This document shows positions 17,890 through 28,700 of a stretch of 64,000 nt of DNA, piece after piece. Each line of letters opens with the position of its first letter. Within the stretch, counting starts at the first letter, position 1. The DNA is taken from the NCBI RefSeq assembly GCF_038452265.1, contig NZ_CP151843.1:1240001-1304000 (forward strand). The letters run 5' to 3'. The notes under the pieces were generated by a model. It made no database searches. It was not told the DNA's origin and saw nothing but the letters and a program-made list of their open reading frames with translations. This stretch comes from Vibrio diazotrophicus (GTDB lineage Bacteria; Pseudomonadota; Gammaproteobacteria; Enterobacterales; Vibrionaceae). Both the position numbers and the translations under genes were made by a program.

Positions 17890-19008
17890 ATGGCTAGCAT
17901 ATTACACAACCCATTAAACAATATAGAAAACTCGCTGACGGACAGGCTTAAAGATCTACATGACCGGATACTAGAACGCTCACCAGGAGTGTGCCGTATT
18001 GCCTGCGCACTTTATGATCCGCAGACCGACCTTCTGAAAACCTTTATTAACAGTACTAATTCAGGGCACGCCATTAGTCGTTATGAATTTCCGCTGAGTA
18101 AAAGCTATCAATTGCAAAAACTGAGAGAGAGTGGTTCGTGCCGAGTTATCGACAAAATTGAAGAAGAGATTGGCACAGGAACCGCCCACTCTGATTGGCT
18201 TCTCGAACAGAAATATCGCTCCTCCTTTACCATACCAATGATGACAGACAACCATTTCATTGGTTTTATTTTTATCGACAGTGAAGTAGAAGGTTACTTT
18301 GACGAGCAGGTTCAAAGAGATCTGGTACTACTGACCAAACTGATTACCCTAACTATCGTCAGTGAGATATCAACGGTTCAGGCTTTGTTAGCCACAGCTC
18401 AGGCTGCGAGAGACTTCGCTCACCTGCGAGATTTCGAAACCGGCATGCATCTGAACCGAATGGCGCTCTTGTCACGCATGATAGCGAAATCGATCGCCGA
18501 TCAATTTCAGTTCACCGATGAGTTTATTGAGCATCTCTATTTGTTTAGTCCATTGCACGATATCGGAAAGATAGGGATTCCCGACAAAATACTGCTCAAA
18601 CCCGGCAAGCTCACTGAAGAAGAGTTTGAAATTATGAAAGGCCATGTCGATAAAGGGATCAAAATCATCTCTAAAGTATTGGATGACTATCAGCTCTCCC
18701 ACCTCAGCGATTCACAGTTAATGCTCAACATTGTGGCAGGCCACCATGAATACCTTAATGGCACAGGTTATCCGAAAGGTTTGGTGGGCGATGAAATTCC
18801 GATAGAAGCGCGAATTGTCACCGTGGCAGACATATTTGATGCACTTACCAGTAAACGCCCTTACAAGGAACCTATGTCAATTGAAGAGTCCATCAAAGAA
18901 CTGCAAAAAATGGTAGAGATTGGCAAGCTTGATCCTGTTTGTGTTAACGCACTAATTGAAAACATCGATCAAGCTGCCGATATCGTTACCCGATTTAGAG
19001 ACGATTAG
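17890..19008 (+). CDS. GAF/HD-GYP protein, probable c-di-GMP phosphodiesterase
   Basis: 372 residues. A GAF-like sensor domain (about 20-165) is followed by an HD-GYP domain (about 175-372). Metal and catalytic motifs are intact: 'HDIGKIGIPD' and 'HHEYLNGTGYPKG' (GYP motif), 'VADIFDALTSKRPY'. Such proteins hydrolyse c-di-GMP to GMP or pGpG. Start at ATG 17890; a TTG at 17878 is possible. It is convergent with ctlX, with only 22 bases between stops. Confidence 0.88.
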   Translation: MASILHNPLNNIENSLTDRLKDLHDRILERSPGVCRIACALYDPQTDLLKTFINSTNSGHAISRYEFPLSKSYQLQKLRESGSCRVIDKIEEEIGTGTAHSDWLLEQKYRSSFTIPMMTDNHFIGFIFIDSEVEGYFDEQVQRDLVLLTKLITLTIVSEISTVQALLATAQAARDFAHLRDFETGMHLNRMALLSRMIAKSIADQFQFTDEFIEHLYLFSPLHDIGKIGIPDKILLKPGKLTEEEFEIMKGHVDKGIKIISKVLDDYQLSHLSDSQLMLNIVAGHHEYLNGTGYPKGLVGDEIPIEARIVTVADIFDALTSKRPYKEPMSIEESIKELQKMVEIGKLDPVCVNALIENIDQAADIVTRFRDD

Positions 19009-19030
19009 TTTCTTCTCTATAAACCTGGAC

Positions 19031-20008
19031 TTAGAGAGTATGGCTGCGGGCTGGAAGAAATACTTCGCCCAACATACAACGAACACTACCTCCACCGATG
19101 CTTTCAATGGTTTCAACATTGAAAGGCAGTAGCTTACCGTGGCTGGAAAGCTGAGTTCGTTGCGCCGGAGAAAATGACTCATAAGCAGACCGAGACATCG
19201 CAATAACCTTGTCACCATTTACCGTTTCTAGTTGCAAAATGTTGCCGCAAAACCGGTTCATCTGCTCCAGTGAAATGGAAATCACCTGTTTGTCTTTCGC
19301 CAGCGACTTCAGCACAAAGTGACGCTCGTATTCGGGGATCACTTCATCACATATTACGCAGAAGCTTTCGCCAATCGCCATCATCACATTGGTGTGATAA
19401 ATCGGCTGTCCTGAAGGCAAAGCGGTTTGAAACGAAACCACACGCTCGTAACCAATACGTTGCGCATAATCTTCAAGAACTTCACGGTCACAACGCTGGG
19501 AAAGTGCGGCATAAATAGTACGGTTGATATGATCAATCACCATCACACCTGTGCTTTCCAGATACGCATTTTGCTTTTGGTATTCCACCAGCGAATCTTG
19601 GCGAGAGACGGTACGGCCAGCAAAAGAAAGTTGCTCAATCAACTCATCAGGGCGAACCTCATACTGGCGATTAGTACAAGCCATAGGAAAGGTATAGAAA
19701 GCACCGTCATTGGTGGTACTGAACCAGTTATTTGGGAATACCGCATCCGGGGTCGCCACATCGCCCAACGGATAATCAAACACCACAACCTGAACACCTT
19801 CTTGGCGTAGCTTGGTGACCATTTGATTGAATTCAGCCATTGCATGTTGAGTGATTTGTTCATCAGTCAAGGCAGATTGATTCTGAAATTCGTTGTCTTG
19901 AGCCGTCTCCGCATTGAACTTAAACTCTTTTGGCGGGACCATAACAACACAGTTGGCATTCTGCACAACACCTGAATGACGTTGGGGTAAATTTTGCGCT
20001 TGTAGCAT
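19031..20008 (-). CDS. ctlX: CtlX-type citrulline/arginine hydrolase (amidinotransferase fold)
   Basis: 325 residues, cytoplasmic. It belongs to the guanidino-group-modifying fold: 'VFPNNWFST' near residue 92, 'MVIDHINRTIYAALSQR' and the C-terminal 'SIGGGSVRCML' with the probable nucleophile Cys. I recognise it as the arginine-deiminase-related protein called CtlX, proposed for citrulline use. The reaction in this organism is not shown. No arginine pathway gene is next to it. About 420 bases of non-coding sequence lie upstream. Confidence 0.75.
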   Translation of the reverse strand: MLQAQNLPQRHSGVVQNANCVVMVPPKEFKFNAETAQDNEFQNQSALTDEQITQHAMAEFNQMVTKLRQEGVQVVVFDYPLGDVATPDAVFPNNWFSTTNDGAFYTFPMACTNRQYEVRPDELIEQLSFAGRTVSRQDSLVEYQKQNAYLESTGVMVIDHINRTIYAALSQRCDREVLEDYAQRIGYERVVSFQTALPSGQPIYHTNVMMAIGESFCVICDEVIPEYERHFVLKSLAKDKQVISISLEQMNRFCGNILQLETVNGDKVIAMSRSAYESFSPAQRTQLSSHGKLLPFNVETIESIGGGSVRCMLGEVFLPARSHTL

Positions 20009-20429
20009 GGTTGAAACACATCCGTTTGTTCAGCAATGTTTTGGATTGTAAACAGTTTGTTATAATAACTTTCACTGAAATTTGGCTAACAAATGCAAGC
20101 AAACCGTCTCATTTACTGCCGTTACAATTAACAGCAGTAAATATTACTGACCACTTTTTCACTAAGCGGCATCTATGCACTTTTTATGCAACAAGTGTAT
20201 AGGGTATTCAATTTAATGAATGAGTACCGAACGAGCCGCAGCGTTTTATACTGGCGGATATTTGTACTCTGAATAACCTCGGTTTAGAGATATACTGCTG
20301 AACATAAAGCATTCAATTGCATATTTTCGTTGTCGACACAGTAAGCAACGAGAAAATTATCCCGCTTTCGCATCACAACGACTTCTGCCTATTTGTGATG
20401 TGGTGAATGAATAAAAATAAGGATCTTCA
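20009..20429. other. intergenic region between divergent ctlX and an ABC exporter
   Basis: 421 bases. The only structure noted is an inverted repeat, ATTTACTGC (20111-20119) with GCAGTAAAT (20134-20142), 14 bases apart. No ORF or RNA gene was recognised; promoters of both flanking genes must lie here. Confidence 0.5.
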
Positions 20430-22283
20430 ATGTATAAGAAATTTGAAAGCTTCACCGAAGCGTTTCCTCAAAAGGAACCAGACAGGCCACCCAATACACT
20501 CTTAGCATTCTGCCTGCACTACACAAAAGGCTTTGAAAAACCGCTGATTTTATTGGCGTTAATGAGTACCACCATCGCCATAATTGAAGTCTCACTGTTT
20601 GGCTTTATGGGTCAGTTAGTCGATTGGTTATCAGGTAGCAACCCAGAAACGTTTTTGGCGGACAACAAAGATACTTTGATGGGGCTGTCCGTACTTATTT
20701 TGGTTGTGATGCCTATATTGATTGGCTTCTATTCGTTGGTGATACATCAGACCATGCTGGGCAACTATCCGATGTCGATACGTTGGCTGGCACACCGTTA
20801 CCTGCTGAAGCAGAGCTTATCTTTTTATCAGGACGAGTTTTCTGGCCGTATAGCGACCAAGGTAATGCAAACCTCGCTGGCGATCCGTGAAACCGTGATG
20901 AAAACGCTGGATGTGTTTGTTTACGTCGCCGTTTATTTCACCGCGATGGTAGTCATGCTGGCTCAGGCTGACTGGCGCTTAATGCTGCCGATGCTGATTT
21001 GGCTGGTCGCGTATGTCTCTATTCAGCTCTATTTTGTTCCGCAACTTAAAACAGTCTCTTCTGAGCAAGCTGATGCTCGCTCGCAAATGACTGGGCGAAT
21101 TGTCGATAGCTACACCAACATAGCTACTGTGAAGCTGTTCTCGCACAGCAAACGCGAAACCGAATACGCAGAAGAAGGCATGGGCAGTTTCCTTGATACC
21201 GTGTATCGACAAATGCGTTTAGTCACTGGCTTTAACGTTTGTGTTGAGCTTGCCAACTACATTCTGGTGTTCGTGATTTCCGCTATGTCTATCTACTTGT
21301 GGATGCAGAGTGCAATATCAGTTGGCTCAATCGCGATTGCGATTGCACTGGCACTGCGTATTAACGGTATGTCGAAATGGATCATGTGGGAAGTTGGCGG
21401 TCTGTTTGAAAACATGGGTACTGTCGTTGATGGCATGCAGATGCTGTCTAAGCCAATTGATATCCAAGATGACAAAGACGCCAAAGATCTGGTGGTTACT
21501 CAAGGTGCAATTGAATTTAACGATGTTAGCTTCCACTACGGCGAGAACAAAGGTGTGATTGATCACCTTAACCTGCATATCAAAGCAGGCGAAAAAGTCG
21601 GCTTGGTGGGACGCTCTGGCGCGGGTAAATCAACCTTAGTGAATCTGCTTCTGCGCTTCCATGATGTGGAGAGCGGCGAGATTAAAATTGATGGTCAGAA
21701 TATTTCTAAAGTCACTCAGGATTCACTGCGTAGCGCTATTGGTATGGTGACGCAAGATACCTCATTGCTGCACCGTTCAATTCGCGACAACATCTTGTAC
21801 AGCAGACCTGATGCAACCGAAGAAGATCTGCTCAAAGCGACCAAACAAGCGCATGCTCATGAGTTTATTACTGACCTTACCGATCCACATGGCAACGTCG
21901 GCTACGATGCTCAAGTGGGCGAGCGCGGTGTGAAACTGTCGGGTGGTCAACGTCAGCGTATCGCTATTTCACGAGTATTACTCAAAGATGCGCCACTGCT
22001 GGTATTGGATGAAGCGACTTCTGCACTTGATTCAGAAGTGGAAGCAGCCATTCAGGAAAGTTTGCTTGAGCTGATGCACGGTAAAACAGTGATTGCGATT
22101 GCGCACCGTCTATCAACGATTGCCGCAATGGACAGGCTTATTGTTTTAGATGACGGAAAGATCATTGAGCAAGGTACGCACCATGAACTTATCGAGCAAG
22201 ACGGCATCTACGCTCATCTTTGGGCTCATCAGACTGGCGGTTTTATCGGTTGTGATGAACTTGAAGAAGAGAACGTTGCCTGA
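20430..22283 (+). CDS. ABC exporter, fused membrane and ATPase domains (MsbA/MdlB-like)
   Basis: 617 residues. Six-helix type 1 exporter domain (about 35-340), then a nucleotide-binding domain with Walker A 'GRSGAGKS', signature 'LSGGQRQR', Walker B 'LLVLDEAT' and 'IAHRLST'. Half-transporter, working as a homodimer or with a partner; no partner gene is beside it. Substrate unknown. Ribosome site AAGGA 7 bases upstream. A clear terminator follows. Confidence 0.88.
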   Translation: MYKKFESFTEAFPQKEPDRPPNTLLAFCLHYTKGFEKPLILLALMSTTIAIIEVSLFGFMGQLVDWLSGSNPETFLADNKDTLMGLSVLILVVMPILIGFYSLVIHQTMLGNYPMSIRWLAHRYLLKQSLSFYQDEFSGRIATKVMQTSLAIRETVMKTLDVFVYVAVYFTAMVVMLAQADWRLMLPMLIWLVAYVSIQLYFVPQLKTVSSEQADARSQMTGRIVDSYTNIATVKLFSHSKRETEYAEEGMGSFLDTVYRQMRLVTGFNVCVELANYILVFVISAMSIYLWMQSAISVGSIAIAIALALRINGMSKWIMWEVGGLFENMGTVVDGMQMLSKPIDIQDDKDAKDLVVTQGAIEFNDVSFHYGENKGVIDHLNLHIKAGEKVGLVGRSGAGKSTLVNLLLRFHDVESGEIKIDGQNISKVTQDSLRSAIGMVTQDTSLLHRSIRDNILYSRPDATEEDLLKATKQAHAHEFITDLTDPHGNVGYDAQVGERGVKLSGGQRQRIAISRVLLKDAPLLVLDEATSALDSEVEAAIQESLLELMHGKTVIAIAHRLSTIAAMDRLIVLDDGKIIEQGTHHELIEQDGIYAHLWAHQTGGFIGCDELEEENVA

Positions 22284-22332
22284 AGCGGCAGTCTCATTAA
22301 GCAAAACAAAATAGCGAATAACAACTAAAGTT

Positions 22333-22385
22333 AAAGAGCCAACCACACAGGAGCCATCCTATAAAGGTTGGCTCTTCTCTTTTCA
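22333..22385 (+). terminator. terminator after the ABC exporter
   Basis: 11-bp perfect stem 22334-22344 / 22366-22376 with a 21-base loop, then CTCTTTT. Confidence 0.7.
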
Positions 22386-22448
22386 CTGTGGTGAATTTCT
22401 CTTAAAATTCCGCCAACTTCTGTTTCAACATAATGAATTTCATCAATC

Positions 22449-23153
22449 ATGAATAAAAGTCTTATCACCAACCTTATCTCTCTCGTGCTATTGGCTGTGG
22501 GTTACACCACTCAGAATCAGTTTGCCCTGTACGCAGGTCTGTTCGCTTTTTCAGGCGCAATAACCAACTGGCTAGCCATCCATATGTTGTTTGAGAAAGT
22601 ACCCGGTTTATATGGTTCAGGTGTGATTCCAGCACGATTTGAAGCATTCAAAAATGCAATTAAGACCTTGATGATGGAGCAGTTTTTTACCGACACCAAT
22701 ATTGACCGCTTCCTGAATCAAGAGCTCAGTGGCAAACAACCACTCGACTTAACGCCGATTATCGCCAAAGTCGACTTCAACCCGAGCTTTGACAAGTTAG
22801 TGGATGTGATTGCGAACTCTCAATTTGGCGGCATGCTCGCAATGTTTGGCGGTACTGAAGCACTTCAGCCAATGAAGCAACCATTTGTTGAGAAGATGCA
22901 AGAATCTATGGTGGAAATCAGTCAGAGTGAATCGGTAAAAACTGCCCTTAAAGAGCAGCTAGAATCACCGGCAATGTTAGATGAAATCAAAACCAACATT
23001 GAGGGCATTATTGACCAACGCTTAAGCGAGTTAACGCCTCAGCTGGTTAAAGAGATGGTGCAGAAAATGATTAAAGAGCACCTTGGCTGGCTGGTTGTTT
23101 GGGGCGGTATCTTCGGTGGTGTGATTGGACTTGTGTCTACCTTTATCGCATAA
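22449..23153 (+). CDS. DUF445 family membrane protein
   Basis: 234 residues. Two membrane segments at the N-terminus (about 5-45) with the family signature 'GAITNWLAIHMLFEKVPGLYGSGVIP', a long helical soluble part, and a C-terminal membrane helix ('LVVWGGIFGGVIGLVSTFIA'). The function of the family is unknown. Free-standing between two terminators. Confidence 0.82.
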   Translation: MNKSLITNLISLVLLAVGYTTQNQFALYAGLFAFSGAITNWLAIHMLFEKVPGLYGSGVIPARFEAFKNAIKTLMMEQFFTDTNIDRFLNQELSGKQPLDLTPIIAKVDFNPSFDKLVDVIANSQFGGMLAMFGGTEALQPMKQPFVEKMQESMVEISQSESVKTALKEQLESPAMLDEIKTNIEGIIDQRLSELTPQLVKEMVQKMIKEHLGWLVVWGGIFGGVIGLVSTFIA

Positions 23154-23215
23154 CATGTCTACACCTCTATGATGACTGATATTGAACATAAACACGCATA
23201 GACCCATCCATGGGG

Positions 23216-23250
23216 CTCCAGCGTGCCTTCCTTGGCACGCTGGGTTTACT
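23216..23250. terminator. terminator after the DUF445 gene
   Basis: 10-bp perfect stem 23218-23227 / 23234-23243, 6-base loop, then GTTT. Confidence 0.7.
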
Positions 23251-23303
23251 TATCAATATCAGTCACAACTTCGTTCATTCACTACGCTTTAAGCGCTAAT
23301 CCT

Positions 23304-25178
23304 TTAAGCACCGATGACGCCGCCATCTTCACGCGTAATCATCATGATGGTTGAACGAGGCTTAGAAGAACCACCCGCAGGGAAGTTCGATGCTTGTAAC
23401 TCTTCACCCGGATGCTGAACGCCAATAAACATGGTTTTCTGGTCTGGAGAGAAGGTTAACCCTGTAATTTCACAAGCTACTGGACCAGTTAAGAAGCGGT
23501 GGATTTCACCTGTAATTGGGTCGCCACACAACATCTGGTTATTACCCTGCCCTGCAAACTCACCTTTGTTTGAGTAGTTACCATCGGTTTGAATCCACAG
23601 ACGACCTGCTTCATCAAAACCAATACCATCTGGGCTATTGAACATATTGTTGGCATTGATATTTTCACTGCCTGCGTACAAGTTACCTTGATTTACTGTT
23701 GGGTTACCCGCAATCAGGTATAGATCCCATGCAAACATCTCTGCGGTGTGGTCACCTTTTACTGGCATCCAACGAACAATCTGACCGTAGTTGTTTTTCT
23801 CACGCGGGTTAGGACCACCCACTGGCTGACCTTCTTTACCACGGTTCTTGTTGTTGGTCAGAGTACAGAATACGTATTCGTTATTTGGATGTACCGCTAC
23901 CCACTCAGGGCGATCCATGGTGGTTGCACCCACTTGTGTTGCAGCGCGACGAGCAAAAATCAGCACTTCCGCTTGGCTGTTAAATCCGTTTTCAGGCGTT
24001 AAGCCATTTTTGCCGAAAGTCAGTTCTAGCCAACGACCTTGACCTTTCAGCGCTTTGTCTTCCATATCGAACTGAGCAACATACAAGGTGCCTTCTTCAA
24101 GCAAATTGCGGTTCGCTGCATCATTACCTTTCTGGTATTTGTTCTTCGATACAAATCGGTACAAATGCTCACCACGCTCGTCGTCACCTAAATACACCAC
24201 AACGTGGTTGTCTTTGTTAATGGTTAACGCCGCATTTTCATGTTTGAAACGACCAAGAGCAGAACGCTTAAGTGGCGTTGAGTTCGGATCATTCGGGTCA
24301 ATTTCCACTACCCAGCCATGGCGATTTGGCTCGTTCGGGTTCTTCGTTACGTCAAAACGTTCGTCGAATTTATGCCACTGGTAATCACTTGGCTTAGCAG
24401 AAATGCCGTAACGTTTTTGGTCTGCATTAACACTACCTTCGGTATTCGCACCAAAGAAGCTGTTGAAGTTCTCTTCACACGTTAGGTAAGTGCCCCAAGG
24501 CGTTTGACCGTTTGCACAGTTGTTAAACGTCCCTTTTGGCATAGTGCCCGAAGGATCGGCTGCCGTTTTTAGCAGTTCATGACCTGCTGCCGGACCCGTC
24601 ATCTTCATTTGTGTATTAGCGGTAATACGGCGGTTACGTTTGCCGTTACGGTCAATCATCCACTGACCATCTTTACGTACGATTTCGACAATGGTGTTAC
24701 CTACTGCCGCCTGTGCTTTCAGCACATCGTCAGCAGTCATACTCTTGCCTTGATGATCAAACAAATACTCGTAGTTGGTGTATTCGTTGTTGATTGCTAG
24801 AACTGCGCGATCATCGCTGATAGGGAACAAGCTCATACCATCAGTGTTGTCACCAAATTGAAGCGCTTGAGCGGCAGACTCTTGTTTTCCACTCGGATCA
24901 AAGTCAGGAGCATTTGGGAAAATTGGGTCACCCCACGAAATGAGCGGTGTGGCTTTGTAGCCTTTAGGAACAACAACCGTATCAGCGGTTGAGGCTGGCA
25001 CTGGCTCAAAATTCAATAATGACGATGTCGGTTTGGCTGCAACCGCTTTTGCCACTGGATTAAGCGCTAAAAAAGCACCCGCACTCACTGCTGCTGTTCC
25101 AGTTAGGAAACCACGGCGAGACAATCTCGCTTCGATCATTTCACTGAACTGAGAATCTTGCTCATCACGATTCCACAT
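23304..25178 (-). CDS. PhoX-family protein, Tat-exported (DUF839)
   Basis: 624 residues. Twin-arginine signal 'SRRGFLTG' near residue 24, then a PhoX/DUF839 beta-propeller body. PhoX enzymes are calcium- and iron-dependent alkaline phosphatases in the periplasm; the conserved 'CEENFNSFFG', 'HGWVVEIDP' and 'ALGRFKHENA' segments are present. ATG 25178 is preferred since AAGGAG lies 6 bases upstream; in-frame ATGs at 25202 and further up have none. No clear Pho box was found, so phosphate control is not shown. Confidence 0.85.
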   Translation of the reverse strand: MWNRDEQDSQFSEMIEARLSRRGFLTGTAAVSAGAFLALNPVAKAVAAKPTSSLLNFEPVPASTADTVVVPKGYKATPLISWGDPIFPNAPDFDPSGKQESAAQALQFGDNTDGMSLFPISDDRAVLAINNEYTNYEYLFDHQGKSMTADDVLKAQAAVGNTIVEIVRKDGQWMIDRNGKRNRRITANTQMKMTGPAAGHELLKTAADPSGTMPKGTFNNCANGQTPWGTYLTCEENFNSFFGANTEGSVNADQKRYGISAKPSDYQWHKFDERFDVTKNPNEPNRHGWVVEIDPNDPNSTPLKRSALGRFKHENAALTINKDNHVVVYLGDDERGEHLYRFVSKNKYQKGNDAANRNLLEEGTLYVAQFDMEDKALKGQGRWLELTFGKNGLTPENGFNSQAEVLIFARRAATQVGATTMDRPEWVAVHPNNEYVFCTLTNNKNRGKEGQPVGGPNPREKNNYGQIVRWMPVKGDHTAEMFAWDLYLIAGNPTVNQGNLYAGSENINANNMFNSPDGIGFDEAGRLWIQTDGNYSNKGEFAGQGNNQMLCGDPITGEIHRFLTGPVACEITGLTFSPDQKTMFIGVQHPGEELQASNFPAGGSSKPRSTIMMITREDGGVIGA

Positions 25179-25715
25179 TGGAGACTCCTTGACTTTACTC
25201 ATTATAGTTATTGCATCATTGCAACTTAGATTTCTAAGATTCAGGAGCTTATCTTTCAAATGTGACTAAAAGGTGAAAGATATGTTTCTAAGCAATGACA
25301 GGAGCATATAAATTTGAGAACCACGCCCGTTCACATTTCCTTTATATTCCTTATACTCAATAGCAGTAACCACATTTTTATTACCGTTATTTTTCTGTTA
25401 CTGAAGCTGTTGCGGCATGAGCAACGTTTATTAGTCTCCATTTACATAGTTGTTTATCTATGAATCATCTATGCAAATGGAGACTAATTTACTAACCACA
25501 AACCCGTAACGCCCAGTCATTAGAAAGCTTTCTACGATTGTTTATAGCAATGCTAATTAGAAAAAAATCCGTAGAAACTCTGCATCGTCATCCTGAAACC
25601 ATGACCACAGAGCAAGCGGAAAAAGAAACGACACAACAATGAGAACAGAAACCAAGGGCCTGACCTTATTCCATTAACAGGCCAACTTCCCCCTATGGGA
25701 GTTAATGAGGGTATT
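25179..25715. other. long divergent region between phoX-like and formate dehydrogenase genes
   Basis: 537 bases, AT-rich, no supported ORF. It contains the 19-base-arm inverted repeat at 25431-25487 (listed separately) and a smaller one, CAGTAAC (25364-25370) with GTTACTG (25397-25403). Confidence 0.5.
25431..25487. repeat. 19-base inverted repeat upstream of the formate dehydrogenase gene
   Basis: Arms 25431-25449 and 25469-25487 match at 18 of 19 positions with a 19-base spacer. There is no T run on either side, so a simple terminator is unlikely. It lies 229 bases before the dehydrogenase start. Confidence 0.85.
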
Positions 25716-28700
25716 ATGAACGTGGTTATCAATGGTGTTTCCTATGCCTATGAGGCAGGGAAAACCGTATTTCAATTCATTCAATCGACAGGGATTGACG
25801 TCCCTAGCCTGTGCGCGGCCAGTCATCAGCAACAAAAACAACCTTGCGGACTCTGTGTGGTCGACATTGACGGAGTCGGTATAGTTCGCTCCTGTGAACA
25901 AGAACTGACACCGAATATGCGCATTCAAACTCACACAGAAGCTTTGCAGCAACTTCGCCATCAGGCTCTGAAACGCATTTTGTCTGACCACAATGCCGAC
26001 TGTGAAGCACCTTGCCAAATCGCGTGCCCTGCCCATGTGGATATTCAAACTTATTTGCACCACATCGCCCAAGGCGAACCGCAAAAAGCTATCGAAGTCA
26101 TTAAAAAGCACCTGCCACTTCCTGCCTCCATTGGTCGTGTGTGCCCTGCGTTTTGTGAAGCGGAATGTCGTCGTAGTGTCGTCGATGAACCTGTCGCCAT
26201 ACGCCATTTAAAACGTCATGCCGCAGACATTGATCTGGAAGCAACGCCGTATCAAGCAGACATTCAGCCAAGTAACGGTAAGAAAGTGGCAATTGTCGGC
26301 GCAGGTCCCGGTGGATTAGCGTGCGGCTACTATTTGAGCTTATTGGGCTTTTCAGCCACTGTGTATGAAGAGATGCCAAAAGCTGGCGGCTGGCTACGCT
26401 ACGGTATTCCTGAATATCGCTTACCAAAAGATGTGCTCGACAAGGAAATTGAACTGCTCACCCAAACGGGTATGCAAATTCACTGCAATCAGAAGATCGG
26501 TGAGAATTACACGCTGGCACAACTGGAACACGATTACGACGCAGTTTGCCTTGCAATTGGGGCAAGTCTGGCAGTGAGCAGTCCCTATCCCGGCAGTGAG
26601 TTAGCAGGCTGTTATCTGGGCGTCGATTACCTCAAAGATGCCGCAACAGAGCGCAAACTGAAAACAGGTAAGCGAGTGGCGATTATCGGTGGTGGTAATA
26701 CCGCCATCGACTGCGCCCGCACTGCATTGCGACTTGGCGCTAAAGTAACGCTGATTTATCGTCGCACCATGGCAGAAATGCCAGCAGAAGAGTATGAAAT
26801 TGAAGAAGCCAAAAACGAAGGTGTGGCATTCCAGTTTCTAGCCAATCCAGTAGAAAACCTCGCCGATAAAAACGGACATGTACAGGCGGTGAAACTCGAA
26901 AAGATGATGCTAGGTAAACCAGACTCATCCGGCCGCAGACAACCGATTCCAACGGGTGAGATTGTCGAGATGAAATTTGATACAGTCATCTCAGCCATTT
27001 CACAACGCTCAGATACGGTGATCATTGCAGGTGCTGACCTGCCACTAACTCGTCGCGGTACAGCTGATGTCACCGAAGAGACCATGCACCATGCGCGAAA
27101 TGTGTTTTCAATTGGTGATTTCCGCCGAGGACCAGCCACAGCGATCGAAGCCATAGCCGACGGAAAACTCGCTGCGGAAGCCATTGCAGAAAAACTGCTG
27201 CTCGGTGGTATTGCGCCTAAACCTCATCAATTCAGAAGCAGAAAAGAACCATCACTCAGCCGAGTTAAGCAACTCGAATATCGTTTAGAGGCGGTGAAAC
27301 GCAGAATCCAATTCCCGCATTTGTCAGAATCAGAATCGACCACCAGCTTCAACGAAGTAGAACTGGATGCTGGTATTGAAGCGTCTATGCAAGAAGCTCA
27401 ACGCTGTCTGGAATGTGGCTGCCAAGCTAGCACACAGTGCGATCTGCGAGATTACGCCAGCGAGTATCAAGTCAAAACGGAAGAAGTTGATTGTGCATCT
27501 GGTAAACATCGTTTCCCAGTGGACAAAAGTAGTGAGTTCATTGTGTTTGATGCGAACCGTTGCATCAGTTGTGGCCTGTGCGTGCAAACTTGCCAAGAAG
27601 ACACACAGCATGGCGTCCTCCAGTTTACACAAGGTTCATTACGCCCTCATTTCGCTAACGGTGAATCAATGGGCGGTTCAAGCTGCGTGCAGTGTGGCGC
27701 TTGTGTTCAAGTTTGCCCAACGGGTGCACTTGCAGACAAACGCGACAAGTCTTACTCCCGAGTGGAAATACTCAAACCCGTAAAAACCGTCTGCACCTAC
27801 TGTGGCGTAGGTTGTAACGTCGTGCTGTATGTGGATGAAAAAGACAACAAAGTTCGTTATGTCGAAGGCGATAGAAACTCGCCAGTCAACCAAGGTATGC
27901 TGTGTGTGAAAGGCCGTTTTGGATTTGACTTCATTCATAGCCCAGAACGCCTAACTCAGCCTTTAATTCGTCAAAATGGTAAGTTAGTACCCACTTCTTG
28001 GGAGAATGCGATTGAAACTATCGCTAAACGCTTTACTGAGATTAAACAGAAACACGGCAGTAATGCGCTCGGTGGCTTCTCATCCGCGAAAACCACCAAC
28101 CAAGATAACTATCTGTTCCAGAAGCTGATTCGTCGCGAGTTTGGCACCAATAACGTTGATCACTGTGCAAGGCTGTGTCATGCCTCTACGGTTACTGGTC
28201 TGGAAGCGTCAATTGGTAGCGGTGCCATGACTAATGATATCGCCAGCATTCAGCACTCGGATGTGATTTTTGTGATCGGTTCAGATACGACATCGGCGCA
28301 CCCAATCATTGCCTCACACCTCAAACAAGCAGTAAGTCGCGGTGCGAAACTGATTGTGGCAGACCCGAAACGTATCGGCATGGCAGATGTCGCAACCCTG
28401 CATGTTCAACAGCGTCCCGGCACCGATGTAATGCTACTCAACGGTATCATGCAGCAAATCATCCAGAATGCTTGGTATGACAAAGATTACATTCGCGAGC
28501 GTGTTGACGGCTTTGAAGACTTGATGATGGAAGTAATGTCCGATGCTTATTTACCGGAAAAAGTTGAACTCGTCACTGGTGTCAAAGCACAAGACATTAA
28601 GCGAATGGCAGAGATGATCGGTACAGCCAAAGTGACCGCCGTCTATTACGCTATGGGTATTACCCAGCACACCACAGGGCACGATAACGTTCGCTCCATC

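Noticed and set aside
25390..25420. Pho-box-like CTGTTAC ... CTGTTGC repeat
   Set aside because: Spacing is 5 rather than 4 bases and it is far from the phoX-like start; not convincing.
25674..26207. 177-codon minus-strand ORF over the start of the formate dehydrogenase gene
   Set aside because: Overlaps the conserved cysteine-rich N-terminus of the dehydrogenase; not coding-like.
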